Shown: one piece after another, positions 1 to 15,400 of the stretch
How positions within the stretch are numbered: the first letter of the stretch is position 1
Layout: each line of letters begins with the position of its first letter
Assembly (NCBI GenBank): GCA_010093515.1
Contig: MU001682.1
Location: forward strand, 255,997 to 319,996
DNA from: Lineolata rhizophorae
Lineage: Eukaryota; Ascomycota; Dothideomycetes; Lineolatales; Lineolataceae
Reading direction: 5' to 3'
DNA: 64,000 nucleotides
Notes under the pieces: model-generated
What the model saw: only the letters and a program-made list of their open reading frames with translations
What the model was told of the DNA's origin: nothing
Databases searched by the model: none
Translations under genes and position numbers: made by a program

Positions 1-937
1 CATGTACGGCGACCTGTCCGCGACGAGCTCGAGCCGCGAGCAAGCCGAGCAGGCCGAGGCGCTCGACCCGTCCATCTACGACTACGACGCGGCGTACGAC
101 GCGCTGCACGCGCGGGACGAGGCCAAGAAGGCGGCGGCCAAGGCGGACGCGCAGGAGCGCAAGCCCAAGTACATGGGCAGCCTGCTGGCGGCGGCGGAGA
201 CGCGCAAGCGCGACCAGCTGCGGGCCAAGGAGAAGATGCTGCAGCGCGAGCGCGAGCAGGAGGGCGACGAGTTCGCCGACAAGGAGAAGTTCGTCACGGC
301 CGCATACAAGGCGCAGCAGGAGGAGATGAAGCGGCTAGAGGAGGAGGAGCGGCAAAGGGAGGAACAGGAGGAGAGAATGAAAGGCAAAGTTGGCATGCGC
401 GGCTTCTACCGCAACATGATGGACTCGGACGAGCAGCGGCATCGTGAGATGATAGAGGCTATGCAGGAAGGGCAGAAGGGCGCGCCGAAGAAAGAAGATG
501 ATGAGGCGTCCAAGGAGAAGACGGAAGCTGAGCTCGCGAGGGAGATGAACGAGAAAGGGGCCAAGGTCATACTCAACGACGAAGGCCAGGTTGCCGATAA
601 GCGACAGCTTCTATCGGCGGGTCTCAATGTCAGGGCAAAACCAAAAGTAGCAGCGCCTGCCCCGACATTGCCGTCAAGAACCAGCGACGCCCAACAGGCG
701 TACCAGGGCCGCAATTCGGACAAGCGGGGTATGAGAGAGCGACAATCGCGTATGATTGAGCGACAGTTAGAAGAAGCCGCCAAGCGAGCCGCAGATGAAG
801 AGGACGAAAAGCGGCGCGAGCTTGAGCACAAGGCTAAAAGTCGTAAGACGGAGAAGGATGTTAGCAGCGCTAAGGAGAGGTATCTTCAGCGCAAGCGGGA
901 AAAAGAATTGGAGGCGGCGGCTGCAAAGGGAACTTGA
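1..937 (+). CDS. NSRP1-like nuclear speckle splicing regulatory protein (5' partial)
   Basis: The open frame runs from the window edge to a TGA at 935-937 and gives about 311 residues. The visible N-terminal part carries the charged helical block typical of the NSRP1/CCDC55 N-terminal domain: a DPSIYDYD segment, then KYMGSLL, then a long Lys/Arg/Glu coiled coil, and a MRGFYRNMM motif near residue 130. The rest is Lys/Glu/Arg-rich and ends without RS repeats. Family members act in pre-mRNA splicing in the nucleus. The first Met, at base 2, is probably internal, because NSRP1 proteins usually have a further segment before the YGDLS motif seen here; the true start and any 5' exons lie outside the window. 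Family is assigned by pattern only. Confidence 0.8.
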   Translation, partial: MYGDLSATSSSREQAEQAEALDPSIYDYDAAYDALHARDEAKKAAAKADAQERKPKYMGSLLAAAETRKRDQLRAKEKMLQREREQEGDEFADKEKFVTAAYKAQQEEMKRLEEEERQREEQEERMKGKVGMRGFYRNMMDSDEQRHREMIEAMQEGQKGAPKKEDDEASKEKTEAELAREMNEKGAKVILNDEGQVADKRQLLSAGLNVRAKPKVAAPAPTLPSRTSDAQQAYQGRNSDKRGMRERQSRMIERQLEEAAKRAADEEDEKRRELEHKAKSRKTEKDVSSAKERYLQRKREKELEAAAAKGT

Positions 938-3929
938 GCCCGCGCACCAAATCCGCCCAGTTTCCCTCATCATCAAAATCACAATGATAGGGTGCGTTCT
1001 GTGTATCTGTGTATCATTGACCGGGACCTGCTTTTAGAGCATACACTGACCGCGTCGCGGAGGTCCCGCTATGAAGGAGGGCTCTCTATTGCGCCCTGTA
1101 TAACTTGAGTCCGGACACTCGGCTTTGGGAGGGTTTCTCAGTGCACATCACTGCGAAAAACCGTCGGTGAGCTTGCCTCACGGTATACCCCTTAGCGGAA
1201 GTCGCCAAAGTCTGAATAAAACTTTGATGCTTTCTGCATCAGAAGGCGCCAGGACAGACCAACGATCGATCCGGACACTGTACAATAGACCACTTGACCT
1301 GCACCGAAGAAATGATAATTCAAGAAAATATACGATAAGATTTACGCATCCTTCCTACATCAGTGGTGACGCGCACCGCACGCTACCCTTCTTCCGTCCA
1401 AACATACTCCAGGCCGTTCCCAACGCGCCCCACATCTAGACTGCTAAATCGCTGCTGGATGAGGCCAACCCTTTCGTTCAACGTCGGTTACGGAAGTGGT
1501 AAACCACATGCTTCCCCGAATCTGAGCCCCATCTTAACTCTACTAAATTACAATGCAAGTGAGTTGACATATTTCTCACACTCCATCTATATCATCGCGT
1601 AGCCCATACGCCATTAGGTATCTACTCGGCAAACCACGAGTACTACCTATCATACTCGGCCGGATCGGGAACCTATCATAGTTGCCCTGGTCGAGGCGCC
1701 AGCGGATTGCCGCACGCGAACCGCAGATCCCCCTCGGTCTCCATAGGAAGAGGTGCTCTACAGCTCCAGCTCGACACTCTAGCCGCGTAGTAGCCTCGAG
1801 GTCTGATCCACCTGCCTGCGGATTTGCTCTTGTTGATCGGCTAGACGGTTGAACACCGCAGATGCCTCGCGGTCTGGGCCGGGGACGTGCAAGGCCGGAT
1901 CGTCCCAGTGCCGATTGAGAATCTCTGCTTCGCTTTCGTTTTGTTTTTCGATTAGGTTTCCGCTGATCGGTCTCCTCCCAGTCTAGCACCGGGGCCGCTT
2001 ATTCTGCTTGACAAATTGGCTCGGGGTAATTTCCACGACATCGTCATCAATATCACTAACGGACGGATCAGCAACGATTCGGGAATGGAAGAGTCCGAGT
2101 GCTTGTGTAGGCAAGTACCCAGAGCGTTGAAACTCACCTAGCATCTCGCTTGGCAGGAATCGACGCGTCGTCTAGAGCACCTTTGCTAGGGATATATCTT
2201 TTCACTGATAAAATCTATTGTTTTCAGGAATTTTTTTTAAAAAAAATAAGGTTCTGACCAAGGTATGCAATGCAAGCTTCGGACTCACTGTCCTCGACCT
2301 CATCTTCGTTTGGATCCGAAAAGGGTTAGTCATTTAATTTCTCTGTAGTGATATCAATATTGAGTTTTGCTCCTGACATAAGCCAGTTGTGTCACAAGTG
2401 AAAGCGCAGCAGATTCGCGTACCTCAATCTCGATGAGTTCCTTGATGGACTTTGGAGCTTCCTTCAGGAACAGTGTATCCCGGATCCTGCGCATTCTCAG
2501 GCGAGTATCCCCATCGACATTAAAGCCCGTCCAGTCACTATCGGCGCAATTCCGTAGCTTGCAGCTGCGAGATGTCCCCTCTTAGCACATTTACTGAGAC
2601 CTAGAATAGGTACGGAACGAACAGTTGAACGAGGGTAATCCAAAGCTCAAACCAGAAGCACGAGATCATTGGGAAGAGGGATACCCTGAACCTGACACCT
2701 GTAGAGTGTTAGTATAGACGCTGAATCCATCGAAGTGTTCACATGAGTCGCTCCAGCTGCTGACCTGAGATCTGGCGTTCCTTCGGGGCAAACTCGACAC
2801 ATTAGCCAGGGACAAGGTCGCGCGGCGATCGTGATTGCGTCGGGTGTTGTCGATGCGGACGATGGATCTCGTCGTTGGTAGTAAAGGGGACAGGCTAAGC
2901 CAAACAATGCAGGACCGATAGAACTGGAGAACGCTGGTAAAGAATGAGAATGGGAAGAGGACATTCCGCACACTAGACGAAGCCAAATTTATGGATCAGA
3001 GACGCTTATGAGACGCGACGGAGGCTCCAGTGATTTGGTTGATGAGCTAGGGGTGCAAAAGTGGATCAACGAAAGGGTGAGCGCCACAGAACATGGGTGG
3101 CACGTTTGGGGCAAGGTCCGCTGCGTCGGGAGGCGGCAGGCTGCCTGAGAGATTAAACAAGAAAAATTTGAGACTTCGTTCGAAGCCAAGAGTCGATCTA
3201 GGTTTGTTCGCGCCCCTAATCATTAGGCCATACGGAGTATCCACCTACGTGTTTTAGTGTAGAACTCCACAAAGCAAGAGTAACCCTAACAGTTGAGAAC
3301 GCTCGATTTAACGTAGCTTTGCTAGACAATGATAGATTTGATCCAAAGAATTCTGAACCGGAAGGGTTGGAAAAAGGCTCAACAAGCATGGATAGTCTGT
3401 TGTAATTTACGATTCTTGATGCCTTATGCGCACTTGTGCCACATGCTTTGAAGGCCGAACACGCCGCATTGCATATTCTAGCGGCATAGATTAATAATCG
3501 TGCAGGGATGTGGAATAGAGAGATCAATAGATTCAGACTACGGGCAGCGCATGCGCCTCGTGGAAGATACGCACTATCCGGATGCTTCAAGGAAATGTTC
3601 ATTTCTTGGTCAGTGCGTTTGCGCCCTTGGATCACTCCCAAGTTTCCATCTATTCTGTATCTGAAGACTCAAGAGCTGGATCGATATACACAACCCTAGA
3701 CTAGTCGAATTAGCAGTTGCGATATCAAGATCAAGCCATACGTCCACTTGCGGGGCCAGTTTAGTCACTGGACTCTCGATTTAAACTTCTAGTTGTTTAG
3801 TAGGGAAGAATTTGGTCTTGTGTATGACTGCATACTGTACTAGTAGAGGGTTGCACGGTTCAGAGACGAACAATGGTTTTTAGATTCACTCTATTTTAGG
3901 TACACTTCAAGTATAGACAACAACAAAGT
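938..3929. other. Gene-poor stretch, no supported gene
   Basis: About 3 kb with only short, unrecognisable ORFs. Base composition falls toward AT, with A/T runs near 2230-2250. The segment at about 1576-2140 has an Arg-rich minus-strand frame of 137 codons that looks like decayed repeat rather than a gene. A TACGGAGTA motif lies at 3231-3239. No RNA gene was seen. Confidence 0.5.
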
Positions 3930-5199
3930 CTATACAGACCAGATGACAACGCGGCCATCAACGCCGCTCGCTACAACTTGTCAGCTCGTGGCAAATGTAC
4001 GTGTATATCCTGGTGCTTACTGCTGAATTGTCGCACTCTTTCAGGCGACCCGGCATAGCTGCGTATTGTGGTGATCGTATTCTGATGCACCGTCTTCAGC
4101 TTGGTGTCGTCCTGGACCTTGCCTTTGAGATCCATTTGCTTGAACATGTTCAAAGCAGATTCCTCTCTGTGGCTATCCATGCCGGGACGTCCGGCAGACT
4201 CGACTGAGCCGGCCAACTGCCATCCTTGCTCGTCACCACGCAAGCGATACGCCGCGCAGTCCTGTTCGCACGTGAGCTTCCATATTCTCGAGTTGTATGG
4301 TACTTGCAGACTCACGTAACCCGCTGCGATAATTTCGTTCTCCGACGTCCAGATCAAACCCATAAATGGGAGCAGCTGGGTCGCGACACTCAGCACCGCC
4401 TTAGGTTCCATGTCTGGACCGGTCGGATACACGACGGTTATGCTACTATCGTGCGAGACAAAAGCGAGGGCGTCGCCGCTCGGCGAGAACTCACACCCGT
4501 GCACCCAACCTGCGGTGCTGTTGAGATACTCGCCGCAGACGGTGTTAAAGGGCAGGCGTTCGCCCCAGACGGAAGGGGCCGGCCGCTCGTCGACGCCCTT
4601 GATAAAGGAGGAGAAGACGCGGGCGTGACCGTCGGTCGAGCCGGCGGCCAGCAGCACCGAGTTGGGATGCCACGCTACGCTCGTGATGGTACTCCGGATT
4701 GGCTTTTTCAGATGCTTTGACACCCACCAGTCGTTTTCCTCCTCAAAGTAGCACACAGCGATGACGCGGGCGCCGGAGCCCACCGCGAATTTGGACTCCG
4801 ATGGGCACCAGCGCACGCACGTCGCGGCGCGATTGATACGCAGAAGCACGAGTGTGGGCTTCCATCCAGAAGACGACGGCTCCCAGACATAGGCATTGCG
4901 ATCTATTGCAGGCAATTGTCAGTCGGCGAGCGGGAGCTTCTCAAGGACTGTGGTTGGCAATAGCGGTCTCGCGCACCCTGAGAGCAGGTGACGATGCGGC
5001 CCGAGTTGGGCGCAATATCGACACCTGTGACAGTCTTATCGTGGCCACGGAGCTCGTCCTGCAATGCGAACTTCTGGCCGCTCTTCCCGTAGATCTCGAT
5101 GAGGTTATCACGCGCGACGGCAAGGGTCTGACGGTCGGATGAGAAGGAGTGGTCGGCGATCGGGCGGTGGAAGAGATGGTGTATCTCGGGCTGGGCCAT
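3930..5199 (-). CDS. ARPC1: Arp2/3 complex subunit 1 (ARPC1, WD40 protein)
   Basis: Exons on the minus strand are 5199-4977, 4902-4021 and 3970-3930, giving 381 residues, the usual ARPC1 size. The protein starts MAQPEIHHLF and is a seven-bladed WD40 propeller with characteristic ARPC1 strings such as GHDKTVTG, DRNAYVWEP, KLAVG-type loops, KKPIRSTITSVAWHPNS and a C-terminal SGVDGRVVIW. ARPC1 is the scaffold subunit of the Arp2/3 actin nucleator that builds branched actin at endocytic patches. The first intron (4903-4976) uses a GTGCGC donor; the second (3971-4020) is 50 bp and leaves a last exon of only 41 bp that codes for the final blade. It is divergent from the RRM gene at 5700. PAN1 in this window acts in the same endocytic pathway. 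Confidence 0.93.
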
Positions 5200-5699
5200 G
5201 GTATGCAATAGGAGACTCTCTACTATTGCGCTGGCTGCGGCGGAGGTAGCGAGAGGAGGGGGAGGAGGGAGAAGAGGACAAGGACGAGGACGAGGAGAAG
5301 GAGGTGGTGGTGACGGTGGCAGGGTGAGACGCGGGGCGGGCCTGCCCTGGTGGAGGGGCAAGCCAAGCCTCGCGTGCGCCTACGTAGGTATGGCCCGTGC
5401 AGCATGGTGCGGTCTGACCCTTCTTCAATTGACAATTTCTACCTGGCACCCCACAAACACCATCTTCTCGCTCTCGTGCGAATTGTGCCAACGCACTCTG
5501 CTCGTCCACTCAACACTTACACTCCCCTAGGCGCACTCGTAGCGAGCTATAAAACTCCCTCAGTATGGGCCCCAAAGCGCCTCCGCGTGCCCCACCGGGC
5601 GACGCGCCTAGGACAAACGCGCCACAAGGCGAAGCAAAACCAGCCAACGCAAAGCCGGGCAATCCACCTAGTCCTACGTAGGTAAAAACTCCAGCTCCT
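5200..5699. promoter_or_regulatory. Divergent promoter of ARPC1 and the U1A/U2B''-like gene
   Basis: About 500 bp separate the two start codons. A 12-bp word CCTACGTAGGTA occurs twice, at 5379-5390 and 5673-5684, the second copy only 15 bp before the start at 5700. The part next to ARPC1 (about 5245-5330) is a purine-rich GGA/GAG tract on the plus strand, thus a pyrimidine-rich leader for ARPC1. No TATA box is obvious. Confidence 0.4.
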
Positions 5700-6379
5700 A
5701 TGGCTGAGATCTCACGGAGCCCTAGGCTCTATCTATCGAACCTCGACGATAAAATCCACAAAACCCAGCTCAAGCGCCAGCTGTATTTCCTCTTCACACG
5801 CCATGGTTCAATACTGGACATTGTGAACCTGAAAACTGCCAAGATGCGTGGTCAGGCGCACATCGTGTTCAAGGACGTTCAAAGCAGCACAGCAGCTATG
5901 CGTGCCTTGCAAGGCTTCAACTTCTTAGGCCGCGAGATGGTTAGTGCATCCCACTGCTTCTCTCGGCTGACGGTGTGAACGTCCCAACATCCCAGCTCGG
6001 GAGGCTGACTTTGACCACGCAGCATATACAATACGCGAAAGGCAGGTCGAAAATTTTCGCCAAGCTCAAGGGCGAGTTTGAGCAGGTTGATCGACCGACC
6101 GATCAGCCGTCCAAAGCCGAGCCGCGCTCTATCTTCGATGCGCCCCCGCCTTCTACCCAGCCGACACTTCCCAAGAAAATCGTCTTCAACGATGACGATG
6201 AGAAGATTGGCAAGGAAGCACCCAAGAGCCCGAAAGGCGTGAAGCGCGACCGTGAGCCGGACGACGTCGGTAAGAAGGAAGAAGAGAAAGAAGAATCGTC
6301 TGAGTCTGAGTCCGAGGGCGGAGAGGCCTCCATGGAGGAGGACGACTCGGCGATGGAGGAGTCGGAGGGCGAGGATTGA
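5700..6379 (+). CDS. U1A/U2B''-type snRNP protein, single RRM with acidic tail
   Basis: Exons 5700-5939 and 6023-6379 give 198 residues. Residues about 9-85 form one RRM with RNP2-like LYLSNL and RNP1-like RGQAHIVF. After the intron, HIQYAKGRSK matches the RIQYAK end of the U1A/U2B'' first RRM. In that family this RRM binds the U1 or U2 snRNA stem loop in the spliceosome. Instead of a second RRM, the C-terminal half has a proline patch (about 105-125) and then a Glu/Ser/Asp tail that ends in SEGED. The tail has SESESEGGE-like CK2-type acidic serines. The single RRM makes an U2B'' (Msl1-like) role at least as likely as U1A. The intron (5940-6022) is a phase-0 GT-AG intron. Confidence 0.82.
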
Positions 6380-6554
6380 TTTGAGGAGCGGATAGCCAGG
6401 AGAGGATTTAGCTATGGAAACGGTGCCGGAACACCATCAATCGGTGAACGGTTAATTCACGGAGTCCATGGCTTCTTTGCTCCACCAAAGGTGACCTCAA
6501 CGAATCAAAGTTATGGCAAATTGCGTCGTTGTTTCTAATTCTGTGCAGACCATT

Positions 6555-7313
6555 TCAAGCTGCGCCTTCGAGAGCGTGGCCTTCCACTCCTGAACCTGAA
6601 ACCTCGCCGACGACCAGCGTCGGTGGCACGCAGAGGCCGACAGGCCCTCCGATGATACCCAGCCAGAGGCATAGGTACCCAAAGCAATCTATGCCACCGT
6701 CTGGAGCGCACGCCTCAAGCGCGGCCGTCGTATTGCACGGGTGAACGAAGAAGACTGGTTCTCCCGAGTGTGGGTGATTCTGCTCGCGCGCTCAGCACGT
6801 AAACATTGCAAATGTCAACCAAGACGAAGGCAAGCGGCGTACGGTCATAGATAGCCCTCCAATAATACCAGGATTTCGGAGCTGCTCCGTGTGGCCTCTG
6901 GTGACGACATGCCTGTAGGCAAAATCTAGATCCGCTCGCGATGCCGCGGATGCGCCCCTGAGAGAGAAGTGCAGCACCGGCACACAATATACGGGCGAGA
7001 GGATGACGCTATACTCGACCAATAGCTCGACGTCACGGGGAGCCGGCCGAAGAAGCTCCTCTGGGTCGTTTTGTCGCTCTAGCTCTGGCTCGGGCCAGCC
7101 GTAAGAGCCGTCGGGGGCATCAAGGCCGCCACGGGCGCCGCCGCCGGGCGAGCAGGCGGCTACCTTGGCGATGCGAAGACAGTCGTGGTCAAAAGCAGCG
7201 TAGATCCACCGGCACTGGAGCTCCCCCCGGGCGGCGAAGCGGGAGACGAGCTCTCGGCATGCGGCCGCGAACTCAGCGGAGGAGAGGGATGGGAACCGCG
7301 CGACTAGCGGCAT
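6555..7313 (-). CDS. ATG10: Atg10, E2-like enzyme of Atg12-Atg5 conjugation
   Basis: Minus-strand exons 7313-6843 and 6779-6555 give 231 residues. The start MPLVARFPSLSSAEF fits the short N terminus of fungal Atg10. The family core is visible: VEYSVILSPVYCVPVLHF (about residues 107-124), GGLSMT at the end of exon 1, and after the 63-bp intron NHPHSGEPVFFVHPCNT, whose Cys (about residue 172) in the HPCNT motif is the expected thioester cysteine. The following GYLCLWLGIIGGPVGL segment is also an Atg10 signature. Atg10 transfers Atg12 to Atg5 in the cytosol during autophagosome formation. The gene is divergent from the CHK2-type kinase. No other family fits as well. Confidence 0.88.
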
Positions 7314-7790
7314 TTGGCAGCGACGTGCCCAGATATTGACTGCCTGTAGAGCACGCGGTACGCAATGGAGACGCGCATGGAGTACCGAGTGTACACGAAG
7401 AGCGTTCCTAGTCGGATCGCATTTAGGCTCATGTTTGTCTGGTTTGGCCAGGCCGCCAGGCGCCAGTGGAGAGACCCTGCGTCTAGACCGTGCTACCGAG
7501 GCATCCCTAACCCGATCGAGGTCGCTGCCTGGCTCCCTCACCACGGCGCCATCAGTGCCCTTCGTCACCCTACGAACTCCCAATTACTTCCTGCTTTTCC
7601 GTCCTGAGTGCGAGCGCGCCTCGTCTTGACTTTCGTCTTTCTATTATTTAACCCTAGGCTCACGCGGCATGCTCGCTCTGAAAACCGTGCGCCCACAACC
7701 GTCTTACTACGCTCCGCTTCTCTGAAAGCTTCCTCGAGCCGTCCGCCCGCGTCAGACACGTCCTCTGCCCCCCCCGGACTCGCCGTCAAG
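7314..7790. promoter_or_regulatory. Divergent promoter of ATG10 and the CHK2-type kinase
   Basis: About 480 bp lie between the two start codons. The half next to the kinase is pyrimidine-rich on the plus strand (about 7600-7780), as in many fungal 5' leaders. No specific operator is recognised. Confidence 0.35.
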
Positions 7791-10278
<2,488 letters not shown>

Positions 10279-11116
10279 ACGCCGGAGTGGGAAACCGGGG
10301 AAGAGTTGGGACCGCTACTACGCATCGTTCGAAGTATGGTTTACGGGGCCAGTGAACGCTAGGGAAATCGCTTGACGTTCTGGTGGATGCGTTATTAAGT
10401 CACTGTCATTACGGCAAGAGCTGAGCTTTCGGTGGTAGTGCTTTCTGCCAAGGGCTATTTTCCGGTCTACAGAGGGCCAGTTCGAAAAGTGTCGAGTTGT
10501 ATGTTTCTAGTCCCGAGTGGCGCGGCGCGGGACTTCTTATAGGCTGCTCGATTTTTAAAAATGCACCGAAAGCTTCACGAGAAAAGGGCGGACGCTGCGA
10601 ACTACAAGAGCGCAAAACTATGGAACGAGATGGCTCTGGTGAATCAAGGTGTGCCTCCAGCTCCGGCCGGCCAGTGTCTCGGCGGTCGTTGCAATAAGGT
10701 GTGTGAGATAGCCACCCTATCCATGTCCGCCGGACCAAGGGCGCCCTCGGGTGTGGCGATTGTGATTGCCTCGTAACGGATTGGCGGGAGCCGGCGCACC
10801 ATTCCCGGACCGGGGTTGGCGGTGCTCGGTTCCGCCCACGCGCCGGGCGGCGGTACCCCACACTCGCCCAGTCAAGACTTGCTTTTGTGTGACCCGCCGC
10901 GCTGTGCCTGGCCGAGTGGCGTCGGCTGCGCACTTGGAGGGGCAGAAAAAAAAGCCAAGGAGAGCTCACCGCTTTCGGGATTCTTGCCTCAAGGACGTCT
11001 CTTCTTCCTCCCAATTTTCTATCACCGGATCTGGCCCGACTGCAATCCCGCAAAGACTTCAGTTTGCGCTTCTCAACCTCTTTTTCCGGTACCGACCCTA
11101 TCAGCCTGCTCACAAT
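10279..11116. promoter_or_regulatory. Upstream region of ARO3
   Basis: About 840 bp between the kinase stop and the ARO3 start. Only short random ORFs occur. The last 100 bp before the start is pyrimidine-rich (ctcttcttcc-like), typical of a 5' leader. A TGACTC half-site that would suit the Gcn4/CPC1 amino-acid control factor lies at 11194-11199, inside intron 1. The site call is an inference from a 6-bp match. Confidence 0.3.
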
Positions 11117-12487
<1,371 letters not shown>

Positions 12488-15400
12488 ACATCTATACGTA
12501 AGAGTGCGCATGGTCTCATGCTTCAAACCCGGCGTTCTAGGTTCTTGTGTTATTTTTAGGGCGAAGTTTAGGTTTCAGCCTAGAGAAAGGGGAGCTGTTG
12601 TCGGTGTGGGTCTTTCCGAGTGGAGAAGGCTACTGTACACCACTCGCACGTGTGCATGTGCTTTGCAAATCACGGCTGGCACCCGTAGCCGAAACACGCT
12701 GCTGGTGTAAGACGGGAACGCCGCGGGACAGCGTGCAGCCTGTGGTCTCTGCCGAGCCGCTTCGAACTGTGGATCGGGCTCGCAGGGGGTGTTTTCAAAA
12801 AAAAAAATTCTAATCAAACTTCCTCCAAAGGAAGGGCTGTCGCTGGAGGATATGTCTAAACCGGTCAGGTATCCCGCTCGTCGCCAAGGCCGCGCTGCTG
12901 CGCGCAGGGCCATTGGCAAGGCGGACGGCAAGCCATGTACAGAATAGAAACACTTGAGACTTGGAAGCGACAAGGAAGTTGGCTAAACCTAAGTTGAAGG
13001 TCTCCCAGTCCACGGTGTGGCGAGACGGCCCTTACCTGACGGCCGCGAATCGGAAGTCGGGGGCGTTACACAAGTTCCCTTGCGACCCCAGACGCCCTGG
13101 TGCGTACAGACTACTCCGCGTATGCAGATCCCCGAGAGACGCTAGAGAAAAGGCAACGGCGCGATGGCGTCGGCCAGCGGGAGCCCAAGAGTCTACGGAG
13201 GTAAGCCGAGCCGCCTAATGCGCCAAGTCAGAGGCCGCCGACGCACGAAGTAGGGTGGAACAAACGGGATACTACGCGGCCCCCGCGACGCCAGCGACCG
13301 AGGGCCCAATCCGCCGGGTAAGCCATTTCCGTGGCTTGCAAGTGGACTGAATCGCTAGTGTCGACGGAGATCTTCGACGGCTTATTGACGCCGTCAGCGG
13401 CCCCTGCATTGACCGGTCGTAGGCGAACGCCAGCGCAACTGCACAGACACGGCTACATAGAATCTTGGCTACTCCTCGCATCATCGTGCCCGCGAGAAAA
13501 CTGAGCCAAGCTGCGGCGCCACCCTTTTTTTTTATTTTTTTTTTGTTTTTGTCGGCTCTTCCGAACCCGCATGTCGACGCTGCCTCTAGTCTCCCATTGG
13601 TCTGGCTGGTAGAGATTGTAATTTTATTCTGCATCGCCCCCCTTTCAACAGCTTCAGCCTCCGGGGTGCGATGCCGGGTACATGGGCTGTAGGCATGCAC
13701 GTTGATTAGGTACGCATGCGGCTTCAAGAGACTACTAGGAACGGTGCAGGAGGCAACCAAAGTCCCCGCCCCTACCTGCTCGCAACCGCAGTGCCGTTCG
13801 GGGCCTGCCTATGCACCGTCCGGGCCCACCCCTACACCTTCCTAGTCCCCGTGTCACAGTGGCTCGCTTCAAGCCAGCGCAACCTTCGCTCCTGGACGAC
13901 AGCAAGGCTCGCGTCTATACAATCGTTCTAGGGCGAGCTGCAGAGCCGGCAGATACTGCCGCGCTCTATCTTGCCCCGGGTTGACCGCCCCTTTGTCCCG
14001 AGCACATGGCACGCTCTGCCAGCAAAGCACGCTCGCGCCGTGCGTCTTCCAGGGACGACAGCATCTTGCGTGTTGCGTCGAGTCATGGTCACCCGTGGTG
14101 CAGTCCCAATCGGCGTCTGGGTTGCGCAATCGCAATCAAGCCTTTCCGGAATCAGCACCGCGGGGCCACGCGCCGTGCCGAAGCCACTGTTGATCCAGAT
14201 GTGCGTTCACTGCGCGTATTCGCTAGTCCCTTCTTTAGCGGGTAGTAAAAGGGGGGGGAGGGGGGGTTGGTCGGGAGTCTCCCAGCCTGCCGAACGCTCG
14301 TGCGGATTGTCCGAAAAGATTAGAGCGACCTGCGCGCAAAACAACGCCGTGAGCGTCTCCGAAATCTTGCGCAGCGCGCTCAGACCCCAGGACGTAGAGT
14401 CATAGGGCGCGCGGAAGGGAGAAGAAATGACCGGAAGGGCGACGGCGATTCCTTGGCAAGCCTCTGGCGCCCGTGTTCCAACAGAATTGACTGTTGGGTA
14501 TGAGCTTTGGCCTATCATGGGCCGTACAACCAGACTTTGAAACGCGAACCCCAAATGTTTCGAGATGCTTCTAACTGCTGGGCAAACACGTTTGTTGAGA
14601 TGGCGGCGCTGATCGCCGCGATCACGCGATAAGAGGCGCGATGATGGCTTCGCTCTCGATTTGGAACTCCGCGCTGACATCGGCAACGGCGAGGCGGGAG
14701 ATGTAGACGTGCTGCGGACGCAGGACCCGCCGCCACAGGCGAGGCAGCCGCAGGCCACACGCACCTGCGGCCCAAACCAAATGTCGTGCGGATGGCGGGC
14801 TCTCGGCAACGAGTGGGCCGAACCGTGAGTAAAGCTCGCAACCGTCCCCGACCGGGACAATGCCGGGCGGGACAAGGCCGGGCCTGCCGGCGACGGGCGT
14901 GTGACCAACACCCAATGCTCAACCGTTTCAAACGCTCCTCCTAGAACAAGCCTCCGACGCGACGACAGCTTTCAATTGGAGCACTCGCGCTTGGGGCCCT
15001 TCAGGGCAATAGGGAGAGCTGGGAGTCAGAGTCTTGGGGGTCGAAAATCTTCATCGCTGGCAACGCACAATTCTCAGCGTCGCACAAGGGCACGCTAAAT
15101 TCTCACCCGTGGTCGCCGGCTCCAAGTTCCTGCATGGTCGAGTTGGAAAGCCGTGTGCATGGCCTCTAGCAGGGCACCATCACGCAATACTGCATAGGAC
15201 CTGCAGTGGTAAACTGGCCCAGGGAAGACTTCAGATGTTTCGACGAGAGGCGGAAGGCCAACGATGATGACGATAGGACTGCGCACGATCTGGGCGGCCA
15301 ATCGTACTCTCTTACCGTCGACGCCTACCTGGGGGAGGCGACTAAAGGCAAGCTCCGGTCAGTGGATTAGAACAGGAGGTCGTGGTTCGCACGATATGCG

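Noticed and set aside
1576-1989. 137-codon minus-strand ORF as a gene
   Set aside because: Arg-rich, repetitive and unsupported; more likely decayed repeat DNA of unknown type.
14207-14911. 234-codon minus-strand ORF as a gene
   Set aside because: No similarity to any family I know, no leader or splice support, poor codon pattern.
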